24,481 nucleotides of DNA from a virus. The first letter of the stretch is position 1. Each line of letters starts with the position of its first letter. This document shows, one piece after another, positions 12,248-19,569 of this stretch. The stretch is from the IMG/VR virus record IMGVR_UViG_3300042365_000353, positions 1 through 24,481 of that record; one strand, given 5' to 3'. The translations under genes were made by a program, and so were the position numbers. The notes beneath the pieces were generated by a model. The model worked only from the letters and a program-made list of their open reading frames with translations. It made no database searches and was not told the DNA's origin.

Positions 12248-12504
12248 TGGACTCGCACTGGATCGACCCCACGCACGAGATTCCACCAGACAGCAAGCCC
12301 GTACTGGTTTGGCGGCGAAACATCATCATGCCCAGCCGGGGATGCCATGACATCTCACGTTGCCTCAGGACACGCCACGGGATCGAGTGGGACTGCGATC
12401 AAGGCCGCTTCAACATTCACCAAGTCACGCACTGGATGCCGCTGCCTGAGAGGCCGATCGAGCAAGCGGCGCAACGATTGAAGCCGCCACCCCGACGGCC
12501 ATGA
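12247..12504 (+). CDS. DUF551-like protein, copy 2 (85 residues)
   Basis: The sequence reads HWIDPTHEIPPDSKPVLVWR near the start and FNIHQVTHWMPLPERP at about residues 56-71. The P--G/S-PVLVW...VTHWMPLP pattern is the DUF551 signature. It is longer than the copy at 10419 because of an insert and a basic Pro-rich tail. ATG at 12247 shares a base with the preceding stop. The role of the family is unknown. Confidence 0.7.
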   Translation: MDSHWIDPTHEIPPDSKPVLVWRRNIIMPSRGCHDISRCLRTRHGIEWDCDQGRFNIHQVTHWMPLPERPIEQAAQRLKPPPRRP

Positions 12505-12514
12505 TGAGGGGGTC

Positions 12515-12536
12515 GCCGTCACCCCACGATGACGGC
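12515..12536. other. Short hairpin between early genes
   Basis: GCCGTCA (12515-12521) and TGACGGC (12530-12536) are exact reverse complements with an 8-base loop (CCCCACGA). It sits between the DUF551-like stop and the binding site of the next gene, in one of the few real spacers of the operon. No T-tract follows, so it is not a classic terminator. It may be an RNA processing or stability element. Confidence 0.4.
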
Positions 12537-12552
12537 ACACAGAGGACTGAAC

Positions 12553-12867
12553 ATGATCGAAGGACTGAAGGTGACGGTGAAAGCCGCCGAGCTGCGCGAG
12601 CTGTGCATCAAGCAAGCCGACTTCCACCGCCAGCGCGCGGCGTTCTACGCCGAGAAGGTGCAGGCACTGGACGGCATCCCGAGCAACGCGTCGCAGGGCT
12701 ACAGCGGCCAAGACCCGAAGCAGCAGATGCAGGCCAAGCTGGACCAGCACGACAACGCCACGCGCGAACTCGTGTTCATCGGCGACCACCTGCAAGCCGG
12801 CGAGGAATACTTGCTTTCCGCGCCTGACCTTGCGCGGCTGGGCATCGTCCGCGCCCGCGTGTTCTGA
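12553..12867 (+). CDS. Conserved helical early phage protein, unknown function (104 residues)
   Basis: ATG at 12553 follows AGAGGA at 7 bases, which decides it over an upstream start at 12529. The protein begins MIEGLKVTVKAAELRELCIK and continues with FHRQRAAFYAEKVQAL, QMQAKLDQHDNATRELVFIG and YLLSAPDLARLGI. I recall this layout from unnamed proteins of beta-proteobacterial phages. It is a likely helical hairpin or coiled coil with a His-containing core. No enzymatic motif is seen. Confidence 0.75.
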   Translation: MIEGLKVTVKAAELRELCIKQADFHRQRAAFYAEKVQALDGIPSNASQGYSGQDPKQQMQAKLDQHDNATRELVFIGDHLQAGEEYLLSAPDLARLGIVRARVF

Positions 12868-12897
12868 CGCCTGCGGCGCCATGCTCGGAGGCAACTG

Positions 12898-13173
12898 ATG
12901 ACCATGAAGATTTGGTACATGAGAGACAACCACACGTTCCTGTCGTTGCCTCTCAATGTTGACGCAGCGATGGTCAAGCTGCGCAGGGCGTTCATTGACG
13001 AGCGCGACACCTACGGCTCGTTGTGCTGCAAGCAAGGCCCGATGCGCAACAAGATGGAGCACGCGAAAGCTGACTGGTCCGAGTTTGAGCCACGGGCGCG
13101 CAAGTGGATCGAAGCTGCGCTGAAACCGACCGACGCGGAAATCGAGTACGCATCTTGGCTGACGACCAACTGA
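12898..13173 (+). CDS. Small early phage protein, unknown function (91 residues)
   Basis: ATG at 12898 follows GGAGG at 6 bases. The sequence (MTMKIWYMRDNHTFLSLPLN, AMVKLRRAFIDERDTYGSLC then CKQGP, RARKWIEAALKPTDAEIEYA) is less Ala/Arg-rich than its neighbours and reads as a compact alpha/beta protein. Two adjacent cysteines are near residue 43. It is the last gene of the rightward operon, ending 11 bases from the convergent integrase stop, with no terminator visible between them. Confidence 0.65.
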   Translation: MTMKIWYMRDNHTFLSLPLNVDAAMVKLRRAFIDERDTYGSLCCKQGPMRNKMEHAKADWSEFEPRARKWIEAALKPTDAEIEYASWLTTN

Positions 13174-13184
13174 AGATAGCCCGC

Positions 13185-14234
13185 CTACTGCCCTTCCTCA
13201 TCTCGATGCAAATCCTCCGGCCTGAGATTCGTGTACCTCCTCAAGTGCCGCCAGTCCTTGTGCCCCGTCACCAGCGCCACCTGCTGCACCGCATAGCCCT
13301 GCTCGAACAGGCGCGAAGTGCCGTCGTGCCGCAGATCGTGAAAGTGCAGATCCGGGATGGCCAGCGCCTGGCAGGCCCAGCGGAAATACTTGCTCAGCGT
13401 CTGCTCGTGCAGCGGGAAGATCAGCTCGCCGTCGCCGCGGGGCTGGCGCTGTAGCAGGGGCCAGGCGTCGCCCAGGAGCGGGATCCACTCGTCGTTGCCC
13501 AGCTTGCGCCGGGGGTGCTTGCGGTCGCGCACCAGCACCAGGCGCTTGGTGGCGTCTACATCGGCCCAGCGTAGGCGCACGATTTCACCGCGGCGCATGG
13601 CCGTCAGCACGGCGAAGCGCACCACATCGGCATACACCGGCCCGTGTTGCGCGTGCAGGTAGGCCACCAGGCGCTGCAGCTCGTCCTCAGTGGGCCGGCG
13701 CTCGCGCTTGCCGCCCCCGCCAATCAGCCCCAGGTGCGACAGCAGCGGGCGGGCCTGGCCCACCACATCGGGCAGCGTCACCTTGCGGGCCAGGGCCGCG
13801 TAGCGCAGCACCGTGCCCAGCTTGCCGATGTCCATGTTGCAGGTGTATGGCCCGGCGCCGTCGTCCCGACGCGCTGAGCAGTAGCCCACCAGATCCTGCG
13901 CGGTGAGCCGCAGCGCATCACGCGCGCCCAGGTGGTGCGCCAGGTGCTTGAGCGTGTAGTGCTCGGTGGAGGCATCAGAGATCGGCCGCGCCTGGTCGCG
14001 CAAGTCCCGGTAGGCCTGGATGAGGTCAGCCACCAGCACCACCCGCCCCGACGCCGCCCCCGCCACCGGCCCGGCCGGCATGCTGCCGTCGCGCTGGCGG
14101 TCGATGTCCGCCTCAAGCTGCCGCGCCCAGCGCTCAGCCGCCGCCTTGGTGGTGAACGTGCGCGTGTAGGATGGCTGCCCCCGACGCCGAACCTGCGCCC
14201 GCCACTTGCCCTTCACCTCGATGATGCTCGCCAC
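13185..14234 (-). CDS. int: Phage tyrosine integrase (349 residues, GTG start)
   Basis: The N-terminus (ASIIEVKGKWRAQVRRRGQP) is an arm-binding beta domain, followed by a helical core-binding domain (about 65-165) and the catalytic domain. Catalytic residues are visible: Arg214 in AMRRGEIVRLRW, a Lys around 239-244 (RKHPRRK), His299 and Arg302 in HDLRH, His325 in GHKDW and Tyr334 in RRYTNL. The protein catalyses site-specific integration and excision at attP/attB. I choose GTG at 14234 because AAGGGG lies 5 bases upstream. A longer GTG start at 14282 would fall inside an inverted repeat that looks regulatory. The gene is convergent with the early operon and in line with the tail genes. Confidence 0.93.
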   Translation of the reverse strand: MASIIEVKGKWRAQVRRRGQPSYTRTFTTKAAAERWARQLEADIDRQRDGSMPAGPVAGAASGRVVLVADLIQAYRDLRDQARPISDASTEHYTLKHLAHHLGARDALRLTAQDLVGYCSARRDDGAGPYTCNMDIGKLGTVLRYAALARKVTLPDVVGQARPLLSHLGLIGGGGKRERRPTEDELQRLVAYLHAQHGPVYADVVRFAVLTAMRRGEIVRLRWADVDATKRLVLVRDRKHPRRKLGNDEWIPLLGDAWPLLQRQPRGDGELIFPLHEQTLSKYFRWACQALAIPDLHFHDLRHDGTSRLFEQGYAVQQVALVTGHKDWRHLRRYTNLRPEDLHRDEEGQ

Positions 14235-14255
14235 GCCCGCCCCTTGATTCGCCGA

Positions 14256-14283
14256 AGTGCTACCGGATGCAAACGGTAGCACT
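14256..14283. repeat. Perfect inverted repeat AGTGCTACCG/CGGTAGCACT upstream of integrase
   Basis: The 10-bp arms (14256-14265 and 14274-14283) are exact reverse complements around GATGCAAA. They lie 22 bases before the integrase GTG. The same CGGTAGCACT recurs as a tandem at 14406-14429, so this is a real binding motif. It may be an integrase arm-type, excisionase or autoregulatory site. Confidence 0.6.
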
Positions 14284-14405
14284 CGGGCAGTGAAAGCGGG
14301 TGATTGTGGGGGGTGTTTGCGGGAAGTTTCTACAGGTGAGAGCGTGGTAGGCTTGGGGGTTCCCGCCGTAGTTCAATGGAGGGAATCACCTTGTAGCGGC
14401 GCCGC
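14284..14405. other. Integrase-holin spacer, candidate attP core region
   Basis: This gene-free spacer is flanked on both sides by CGGTAGCACT motifs, as an attP core is flanked by arm sites. It contains CGTAGTTCAATGG (14367-14379), identical as I recall to the D-arm of bacterial tRNA-Gly genes, followed by degenerate sequence and no anticodon or T arm. It cannot fold into a tRNA. No core or crossover site can be fixed from this window alone. Confidence 0.3.
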
Positions 14406-14429
14406 CCGGTAGCACTTCCGGTAGCACTC
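14406..14429. repeat. Tandem CCGGTAGCACT(T/C) direct repeat
   Basis: Two 12-bp units, CCGGTAGCACTT (14406-14417) and CCGGTAGCACTC (14418-14429), lie head to tail just after the holin stop. Each contains the 10-mer found in the inverted repeat at 14256-14283. They are probably arm-type or regulator sites belonging to the integrase region. Confidence 0.55.
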
Positions 14430-14452
14430 ACGCCCCCAGCGGGCCGGAGAAC

Positions 14453-15019
14453 TCAACCCCGATTGACCGTCGGGATGTTCGGGTCGGCCTGCATTCGGCC
14501 TCTGAACCAGGACGCGATGCCGAGGATGGGGGACACCACGCCGATGATGCCGGCCACTGCCGCCAGGATGCCTGGCAGGTGCTGCAGGCCCTCGGCGCGG
14601 CCGTAGAGGATGACGGCGCCGTAGGCGAGGAACACGGTGAGGACCGACAGCACCACGGCCAAGGCCACGGCGTAGCCGATGGCGGGGCGCCAGGAGTAGG
14701 TGGGCCAGTGCTCTGAGGCTGCCTCGGCCTGCATGGTCTTGTTGACGTCGGCGGCGTTCTGGCCGGCCAGCTTCTCCAGGTCAAGGTCCAGCTCTTTCAT
14801 CCGCACGGCGAAGTCGGCCTCGGCCTTCTTCAGCGCCAGGAGCTGGTCGGGTGTTGCGCCGGCCAGGGCCTGCGCCAGTTCGGCCTCGGTGGCTTCGTCG
14901 CGGCCCAGCACGGCTGTGGCAATAGCTTTCGTGGCCATCCCGGCCAGCGGACCGCCGAGCGCCGTGGCCAGCGTGGGCGCCACCGTGGCGACCAAGCTTT
15001 TCCAGTCGAAGTCAGCCAT
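14453..15019 (-). CDS. Holin, three-TM (GTA holin-like) family (188 residues)
   Basis: Hydrophobic segments lie at about residues 9-38 (VATVAPTLATALGGPLAGMA), 113-138 (AIGYAVALAVVLSVLTVFLA) and 146-170 (LPGILAAVAGIIGVVSPILG). An amphipathic helical region lies between the first two (AELAQALAGATPDQLLALKK). The motif HWPTYSWRPAIGY before the second segment is typical of this holin family. It would permeabilise the inner membrane to time release of the endolysin. GGAGG overlapping the endolysin's last codons lies 8 bases before the ATG, and the two genes are 3 bases apart, forming a lysis cassette. Confidence 0.85.
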   Translation of the reverse strand: MADFDWKSLVATVAPTLATALGGPLAGMATKAIATAVLGRDEATEAELAQALAGATPDQLLALKKAEADFAVRMKELDLDLEKLAGQNAADVNKTMQAEAASEHWPTYSWRPAIGYAVALAVVLSVLTVFLAYGAVILYGRAEGLQHLPGILAAVAGIIGVVSPILGIASWFRGRMQADPNIPTVNRG

Positions 15020-15022
15020 GGG

Positions 15023-15499
15023 TCAGGCCTCCATCAAATCGGCAATGCGGCGGGCCCAGCCTCGGCTGAAGGCGGGCCAGTTGGTCAGGCTGGTCATGAA
15101 GCGCAGGCGCTGGGCGAGGATGGCGGTCTTGAGCTGCTGCGCGTCTTTTGCGTAGGCGGCGGCCAGGGTCCGGGGGCCGATGACGCCATCGGCTGTGACG
15201 CCCAGCGCCCGCTGCAGCCACAGGGCCGATTGCGCGGGGCCGCTGTTGACGGCGCCGTCGAAGACGATGTAGCGCACGCCGGGCGGCAGGTCATCAGCGC
15301 GCACGGGGCGCCAGTAGCTGTCCAGGTAGATGCGCTTGGCCAGCTCCACCGGCAGGGCGCGCATGTCGCCCGTGTAGCCGGCCTGGCGGGCGACGGCTTC
15401 GGTGATGCCGAGGCGGGTTTTGCCGCCGGGGTCTGCGGCGTGGTCAGAGAAGTCGCCCTCGTGGTTCAAGAGCAAAGCGAAGGCGGTGTCGAAGTTCAT
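15023..15499 (-). CDS. Endolysin, GH108 lysozyme family (158 residues)
   Basis: The catalytic start reads LLLNHEGDFSDHAADPGGKT (about residues 9-28), with the likely catalytic Glu14, then RLGIT. Conserved DSYW (about 60-63) and FDGAVNSGPAQSALWLQRAL follow. The end has a PG_binding_3-type peptidoglycan-binding segment (VTADGVIGPRTLAAAYA, about 101-117). The enzyme cleaves glycosidic bonds of cell-wall glycan. No signal peptide is present, so it depends on the holin encoded just downstream. Length is normal for a single-domain GH108 enzyme. Confidence 0.9.
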   Translation of the reverse strand: MNFDTAFALLLNHEGDFSDHAADPGGKTRLGITEAVARQAGYTGDMRALPVELAKRIYLDSYWRPVRADDLPPGVRYIVFDGAVNSGPAQSALWLQRALGVTADGVIGPRTLAAAYAKDAQQLKTAILAQRLRFMTSLTNWPAFSRGWARRIADLMEA

Positions 15500-15514
15500 G
15501 CGGTGGCCTGCGCG

Positions 15515-15856
15515 TCAGATGTGGTCGCCGCTGGGGTCCAGCGGGTCGAGCAGGGGCTCGAAGAAGCGCACCACGGACAGGCGCCAGCCGGTGCTGCTGC
15601 GGTTGTGGCGTTTCATCCTGGCGGTGACGGTGGTTTCGCGCGGGAGTTCGAGGAACACGATGGTCATGACGAAGACGTTGCACAGCACGTCGAGCGTGTA
15701 GCCGAGCAGCAGCGTGGGGTAGCCGAAGGCGTAGCCCAGGGGGGTGAGCTTGCCCATGGCACGCACGCGCTTGATGTTCATCACGGCCGCGTAGAAGACG
15801 TACAGGGCGTAGGTGATGCCCAGGGCGGTGGCGAGGTAGAGCAGAAGGCTGGTCAT
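15515..15856 (-). CDS. Phage membrane protein with two TM helices (113 residues)
   Basis: ATG at 15856 overlaps the upstream stop (ATGA). Hydrophobic helices lie at about residues 3-26 ([20 protein letters not shown]) and 44-70 ([20 protein letters not shown]). A basic tail ends [18 protein letters not shown]. The closing LLDPxDPxGxH motif is known to me from unnamed proteins encoded near phage tail-fibre and lysis genes. It may be a lysis accessory or a superinfection factor. A longer reading frame upstream is the shadow of the preceding gene. Confidence 0.7.
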   Translation of the reverse strand: MTSLLLYLATALGITYALYVFYAAVMNIKRVRAMGKLTPLGYAFGYPTLLLGYTLDVLCNVFVMTIVFLELPRETTVTARMKRHNRSSTGWRLSVVRFFEPLLDPLDPSGDHI

Positions 15857-16140
15857 GCCGGCCACCGGGCCTTGATCTCGGCGATCTTGTTTAGCCACTG
15901 CTGCTGCGTTGCCTCGCCTCGCTGCCACATGAAATAGATGGGGTCGGATTCGGCGGCGTAGGCGGCGCGGCGCAGAGCGCTGTAGTCAGTGGCGGGTGGG
16001 GGGTCGGCGGGTTGGGGGGTGTTGCCTGCGGCGAGCCAGGTTTGGTAGGCCTGCGAGTCGGTGTTGGCTGGGTCTGTTGTCGGAATGAACAACCCGTCTG
16101 ACAACCGGCGCACATTTTGATCGTTGGTCAACTTATACAT
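15853..16140 (-). CDS. Tail-fibre accessory/assembly-like protein (95 residues)
   Basis: The sequence runs [40 protein letters not shown] (about residues 31-50) and [20 protein letters not shown] (about 72-91). The YQxWLAxGNTPxPAD motif and helical end are typical of short proteins encoded directly after phage tail fibres, many of them related to fibre assembly chaperones. It begins 2 bases after the fibre gene stop, and its own stop overlaps the next ATG. A chaperone role is likely but not shown. Confidence 0.7.
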   Translation of the reverse strand: MYKLTNDQNVRRLSDGLFIPTTDPANTDSQAYQTWLAAGNTPQPADPPPATDYSALRRAAYAAESDPIYFMWQRGEATQQQWLNKIAEIKARWPA

Positions 16141-16141
16141 A

Positions 16142-17239
16142 TCACAACTCCGAATTCAGCGTGATTTGACCTGCTGTCCCATTATCAATGACAGGTCTTA
16201 ACGAAGTCAGGCCAGTGAAGTTTGCAAGCGTAAAACGGCCCCCGGTTGACGTTCCGCTAAAAGAAACACTGATGGAGCTTTGCGTAAATGAATTGGCGCT
16301 GTCAGTAACCGCCAACACAGCGGTTGCCCCTGGAGTCGGCGCAGAACGCATAGCCACCTGAAAAACAGAGCCAACCAGTACCGATGTTGCGTTGATGCAA
16401 GTGCCCACAAAACCGTTCAGCAGCTGGTAATACCTTTGACACAACGCCAACTCAGCTCCATAAGGCCGATGCTCAAACGGCGTGTCCACCGCGCCACGTT
16501 CAATCTGAACGCCTGTGATGGCGAAGATATTTCCGATGGTGTCGAGGCAGTTGACTTGGGCGGAGGTGGCAAGGAGGGTTCCGGTCTGCCATGCGCCTGC
16601 GGTGGTTTGCAGACTTGAGCCGGCTGCCAGAGTCCATCCAACGAGCAACCCCGTGCCGGTCGTCCAGTTCCAAGTCCCTGCTGTAATCAGTCCTCCACTG
16701 ATTGTTACTGATTTCTTCTCCCAGGTATTGGCGGCACTGACTGTGTATTCGGCCACATAGCTTCGATCCTGCGCGTCGTTCTGCAAATACACGCAGTGCG
16801 TTCCGGTTTTGGAGGAGCGGACCTGAAATGACAACGTGAAAGTGCGGCCAATCAAGTCGCGGACGTTGTAGCCCTCAATGCGTTGCTGAATGGTGACTTG
16901 ATCGGTTGATGCAATGGTTGTGTCAGCGGTTGTCACAGCCAACCGCAAGCTGTTCTGAAACTCGTTGCTGCTCGGAACGTCAGATTGCTGAGAAACAGTG
17001 ATAACGGCGGAAGTCGCGTTGCTTGAAAAGCGCCATCTGTCAAGCGTATATGTGCCCGCTCCCACCGCCGCGAAACTCGTCCCCCGCTGCGCAATATCCA
17101 TCTTGCCGTTGATGATTCGATTCTTGAACCCCGCCAAGTTGTTCAGACCATCCTGCACGTAGGTCAGGAGTTGCGAGTATTTCACCGGGTAGTCGAAGCC
17201 GCCTAGCGTGACGTTATATGGTGACAAATCAAATGACAT
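16142..17239 (-). CDS. Tail fibre/receptor-binding protein (365 residues)
   Basis: The N-terminus (about residues 1-40) would attach to the tail tip. The main part has the pattern [62 protein letters not shown] and [19 protein letters not shown]. This is the standard layout of phage tail-fibre proteins with a carbohydrate-binding-like beta-sandwich. The C-terminal 90 residues are low-complexity Ser/Thr-rich and likely the receptor contact. Base composition differs sharply from neighbours: three lines counted by hand gave 50-58% GC against about 72% in a line of the adjacent tail gene. That suggests recent acquisition of the fibre. Confidence 0.88.
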   Translation of the reverse strand: MSFDLSPYNVTLGGFDYPVKYSQLLTYVQDGLNNLAGFKNRIINGKMDIAQRGTSFAAVGAGTYTLDRWRFSSNATSAVITVSQQSDVPSSNEFQNSLRLAVTTADTTIASTDQVTIQQRIEGYNVRDLIGRTFTLSFQVRSSKTGTHCVYLQNDAQDRSYVAEYTVSAANTWEKKSVTISGGLITAGTWNWTTGTGLLVGWTLAAGSSLQTTAGAWQTGTLLATSAQVNCLDTIGNIFAITGVQIERGAVDTPFEHRPYGAELALCQRYYQLLNGFVGTCINATSVLVGSVFQVAMRSAPTPGATAVLAVTDSANSFTQSSISVSFSGTSTGGRFTLANFTGLTSLRPVIDNGTAGQITLNSEL

Positions 17240-17251
17240 GGCTTGCTCCGT

Positions 17252-18088
17252 TCAAACCTCGATGAATTCAAATTTCTGAGCCCACCGGTTCGGTACCTGC
17301 AGGGTGTTGGGCGCGGCCTGGGCGAACTTGCCGAGCATGCTGTGGTCACGCTCCAGGTCGGCGCCGGCTTCGGGGTAGACGCTCACGAAAATCTCGCGGT
17401 GCAGGCCGTTGACGCGGGCCAGGTCTAGCCACAGGGCGCGCTCGCTGATGTCCAGCAGGCCCAGGTCAAACGACAGGCGCCGGAAGCTGGCGCGGCGGTC
17501 TGTGCGCACGCTGCCGCCCAGGGTGCGGCGCTGTTCGCTGTTGGTGTCCCACGCCAGGCTCAGGCCGTATTCGGCATTGAAGGCGGGCGTGAGGTAGCGG
17601 CCGATGATGAGGCGGCTGGCCTGCAGGTAGCCGGCGGGGTTCAAGGGGTCGGCCAGTTCCAGGCGGAAGCTCAGGGCGAAGACCCCTGTGAACCACAAGG
17701 TGTAGAACGGCTGCTGCCAGTTATTGAACACGCCATTACCCCAGGGCGCCACGCCCCAGGCGAAACTGCCCCAGCCGATGGAGGTGAGCGGCGTGAGCGT
17801 GGTGCTGTCATACACCACGGTGCCCGTCTGGTTGGCGCCGGCGTACAGGCGCAGGCGCCAGGTGGCCGCGCCGGTGAGGTTGTGGCCGTACAGCACCAGG
17901 GCGCTGCACAGGGTGCTGCCGGCGAAGTTGCCGTTGATGGTTTTCGTGCCCGTGGCGTTGGTGGTGCGGGCCACGCGCGCGCGGCCTTCGAGCTGCAGGT
18001 TGCCCACGGGCAGGCTGGCGGTGAAGTCACCGCTGGTGAGCGTGGCGGCGTCCACGTCGTTGGTGGAGATGACGCGCAGGTTGGGCAT
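17252..18088 (-). CDS. Phage tail-tip/baseplate protein (278 residues)
   Basis: The protein begins MPNLRVISTNDVDAATLTSG and is beta-rich throughout (ALVLYGHNLTGAATWRLRLY, FYTLWFTGVFALSFRLELAD, ARVNGLHREIFVSVYPEAGA). An unusual Trp/Gly stretch, WGSFAWGVAPWGNG, lies at about residues 106-119. The middle part looks like a discoidin-type beta-sandwich, consistent with a tail-tip or fibre-attachment protein. I recall unnamed homologues in tail modules with the same neighbour order. The start shares a base with the preceding stop (TGATG). The specific role is inferred from position. Confidence 0.75.
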   Translation of the reverse strand: MPNLRVISTNDVDAATLTSGDFTASLPVGNLQLEGRARVARTTNATGTKTINGNFAGSTLCSALVLYGHNLTGAATWRLRLYAGANQTGTVVYDSTTLTPLTSIGWGSFAWGVAPWGNGVFNNWQQPFYTLWFTGVFALSFRLELADPLNPAGYLQASRLIIGRYLTPAFNAEYGLSLAWDTNSEQRRTLGGSVRTDRRASFRRLSFDLGLLDISERALWLDLARVNGLHREIFVSVYPEAGADLERDHSMLGKFAQAAPNTLQVPNRWAQKFEFIEV

Positions 18089-19560
18089 CAGACGAAGACC
18101 TCAAGTTCGATGCGGCCGCCGGTGAGGCTTTCGCGCAGGCCCACCACGCGGGCCAGGGTGCCGTTGTTCAGGCCGAAGCGCCCGAGGTTCAGGGCCACCA
18201 CGTCACCCAGCTTGACCTGCTGCGCGGCGGTGAAGCCGGCCAGGCGGTAGACGTAGCGCAGGGTGTTGTAGAGGGCGGCCTGGCGCGTGGCCTCGGTGGC
18301 GGTGGCGGTGGCGTCCAGCAGGGCGGTGGGCTGCAGGTCTTCGTCGATGGCCAGCAGATGGCCCGTCAGGGTGTTGGTGGCTTTGGCCACGAGGTGCGGC
18401 GTCTGAAGGCGCTCGCGCTGGGCTTCAGTCAGGGTGACGGCGCCGCTGGTGCTGGTGTTCCAAAACCGGGCATACCCCAGGCGCACGCTCTTGGCCGGCA
18501 GGATGCGGCGCACGAGCTGCACGCTGTTTTCCTCCACGTCATCGGCATCCAAGCTGAGCGCGGCCGGCGCGGCGGGGGCGCGGAACTGGCCGACGCTGAG
18601 CTTGCCGGCGCGGTCAACGGTGTAGAAGCCGCCCAGGCCGGTGAGCAGGGTGTCCAGCGCCTGCAGCACGGTGGTGGTGTCGTTGTCCACGTACAGGCCC
18701 ACGGTGGCGCCGATGGCGGTGTTCATGGCGCTGACGCTGGCGGTGTCAATGTCCCCGCTGGTCAGCGCGGTGCGCTCTGTGACCAGGCGCTGCATCACAT
18801 CGGCCGCGGTGGTCACGTAGGTGCCGCCGGTCTTGCTGCCGCGAACGTCGGCGGTGATGGTGCCGGTGAGCGCGCCCGTGAGGGTGATGGTGCCGTTGGC
18901 CAGGTCTGCCGTGTAGCCGCCTGTGGCGCTGCCGTTGACGTAGACCGCGTCAATGGCATGGATGGCGCCATCGTGCACGGCGTAGCGGCGCGCGCCCGCG
19001 TCAATGAGCCGGGGCGCCACGTTCTTGCACTCGCCGTAGCAGATGGGGCGGCGGCGGTCTTTGTTGGTGTCTGTGCCGCCGATGAGCGTGGTGCAGGCCG
19101 GCACGTTCAGCAGGGCCTGGCGGTCACGCATGCGCAGGGTGAGCGTGGCGCTGTCGCGGGCCTGGATGTCCTCCAGCGTGCCGCTGAAGACTTGGCGGAA
19201 GTCACTCTTGGGCCAAGCGGGGTCACCCAGGTACAGGCGCACGGGCCGGCCGTCCCAGGCGTCCGTCAGCCAGGCGTCACGCACGCCGCTGCTGTTGTCG
19301 ATGTCGATGTCGCCGTAGCCGATGAGGCTGCGGCCGCGGAAGGCTTCGGCAAGCTGGCTGCGCACCCAGGGCACATCGAGCACGATGTCGTCGTAACCGG
19401 TGCTGGCGGGGGAATCCGTGGGCGTGCTGATGAAGCCGTGGGTGCTCATGTAGCGCGTGACCACGGCGCCGGCGCTGTAGGCTTCGGCCTCCACCAGCAC
19501 CACGCGGCGCTGGTTATCGGCACGCAGCCAGGCGGTGTATTGGGCGTCTGAGATGGGCAT
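18088..19560 (-). CDS. Phage tail hub/tip protein (490 residues)
   Basis: The sequence begins MPISDAQYTAWLRADNQRRV, with FISTPTDSPASTGYDDIVLD, LIGYGDIDIDNSSGVRDAWL and WDGRPVRLYLGD in the first 120 residues and RRRPICYGECKNVAPRLIDA near 170-190. The remainder alternates beta strands with Thr/Ala-rich loops and ends in VKLGDVVALNLGRFGLNNGT, typical of hub-like proteins with an OB-like closing domain. It lies between the tape measure and the fibre-attachment gene, where distal tail hub proteins are encoded. No protease or lysozyme motif is visible. The hub call rests on position and fold impression. Confidence 0.75.
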   Translation of the reverse strand: MPISDAQYTAWLRADNQRRVVLVEAEAYSAGAVVTRYMSTHGFISTPTDSPASTGYDDIVLDVPWVRSQLAEAFRGRSLIGYGDIDIDNSSGVRDAWLTDAWDGRPVRLYLGDPAWPKSDFRQVFSGTLEDIQARDSATLTLRMRDRQALLNVPACTTLIGGTDTNKDRRRPICYGECKNVAPRLIDAGARRYAVHDGAIHAIDAVYVNGSATGGYTADLANGTITLTGALTGTITADVRGSKTGGTYVTTAADVMQRLVTERTALTSGDIDTASVSAMNTAIGATVGLYVDNDTTTVLQALDTLLTGLGGFYTVDRAGKLSVGQFRAPAAPAALSLDADDVEENSVQLVRRILPAKSVRLGYARFWNTSTSGAVTLTEAQRERLQTPHLVAKATNTLTGHLLAIDEDLQPTALLDATATATEATRQAALYNTLRYVYRLAGFTAAQQVKLGDVVALNLGRFGLNNGTLARVVGLRESLTGGRIELEVFV

Positions 19561-19569
19561 GGTGCGCGC

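Noticed and set aside
13174-13184. attP or terminator between the last early gene and the integrase
   Set aside because: Only 11 bases separate the two stop codons, with no hairpin or repeat.
14360-14400. tRNA gene
   Set aside because: Only a D-arm-like piece is present; no anticodon arm, T arm or acceptor pairing can be drawn.
18358-19551. Plus-strand frame of 397 codons
   Set aside because: Shadow of the 490-residue tail hub gene; the minus-strand frame is longer and fits the tail operon.
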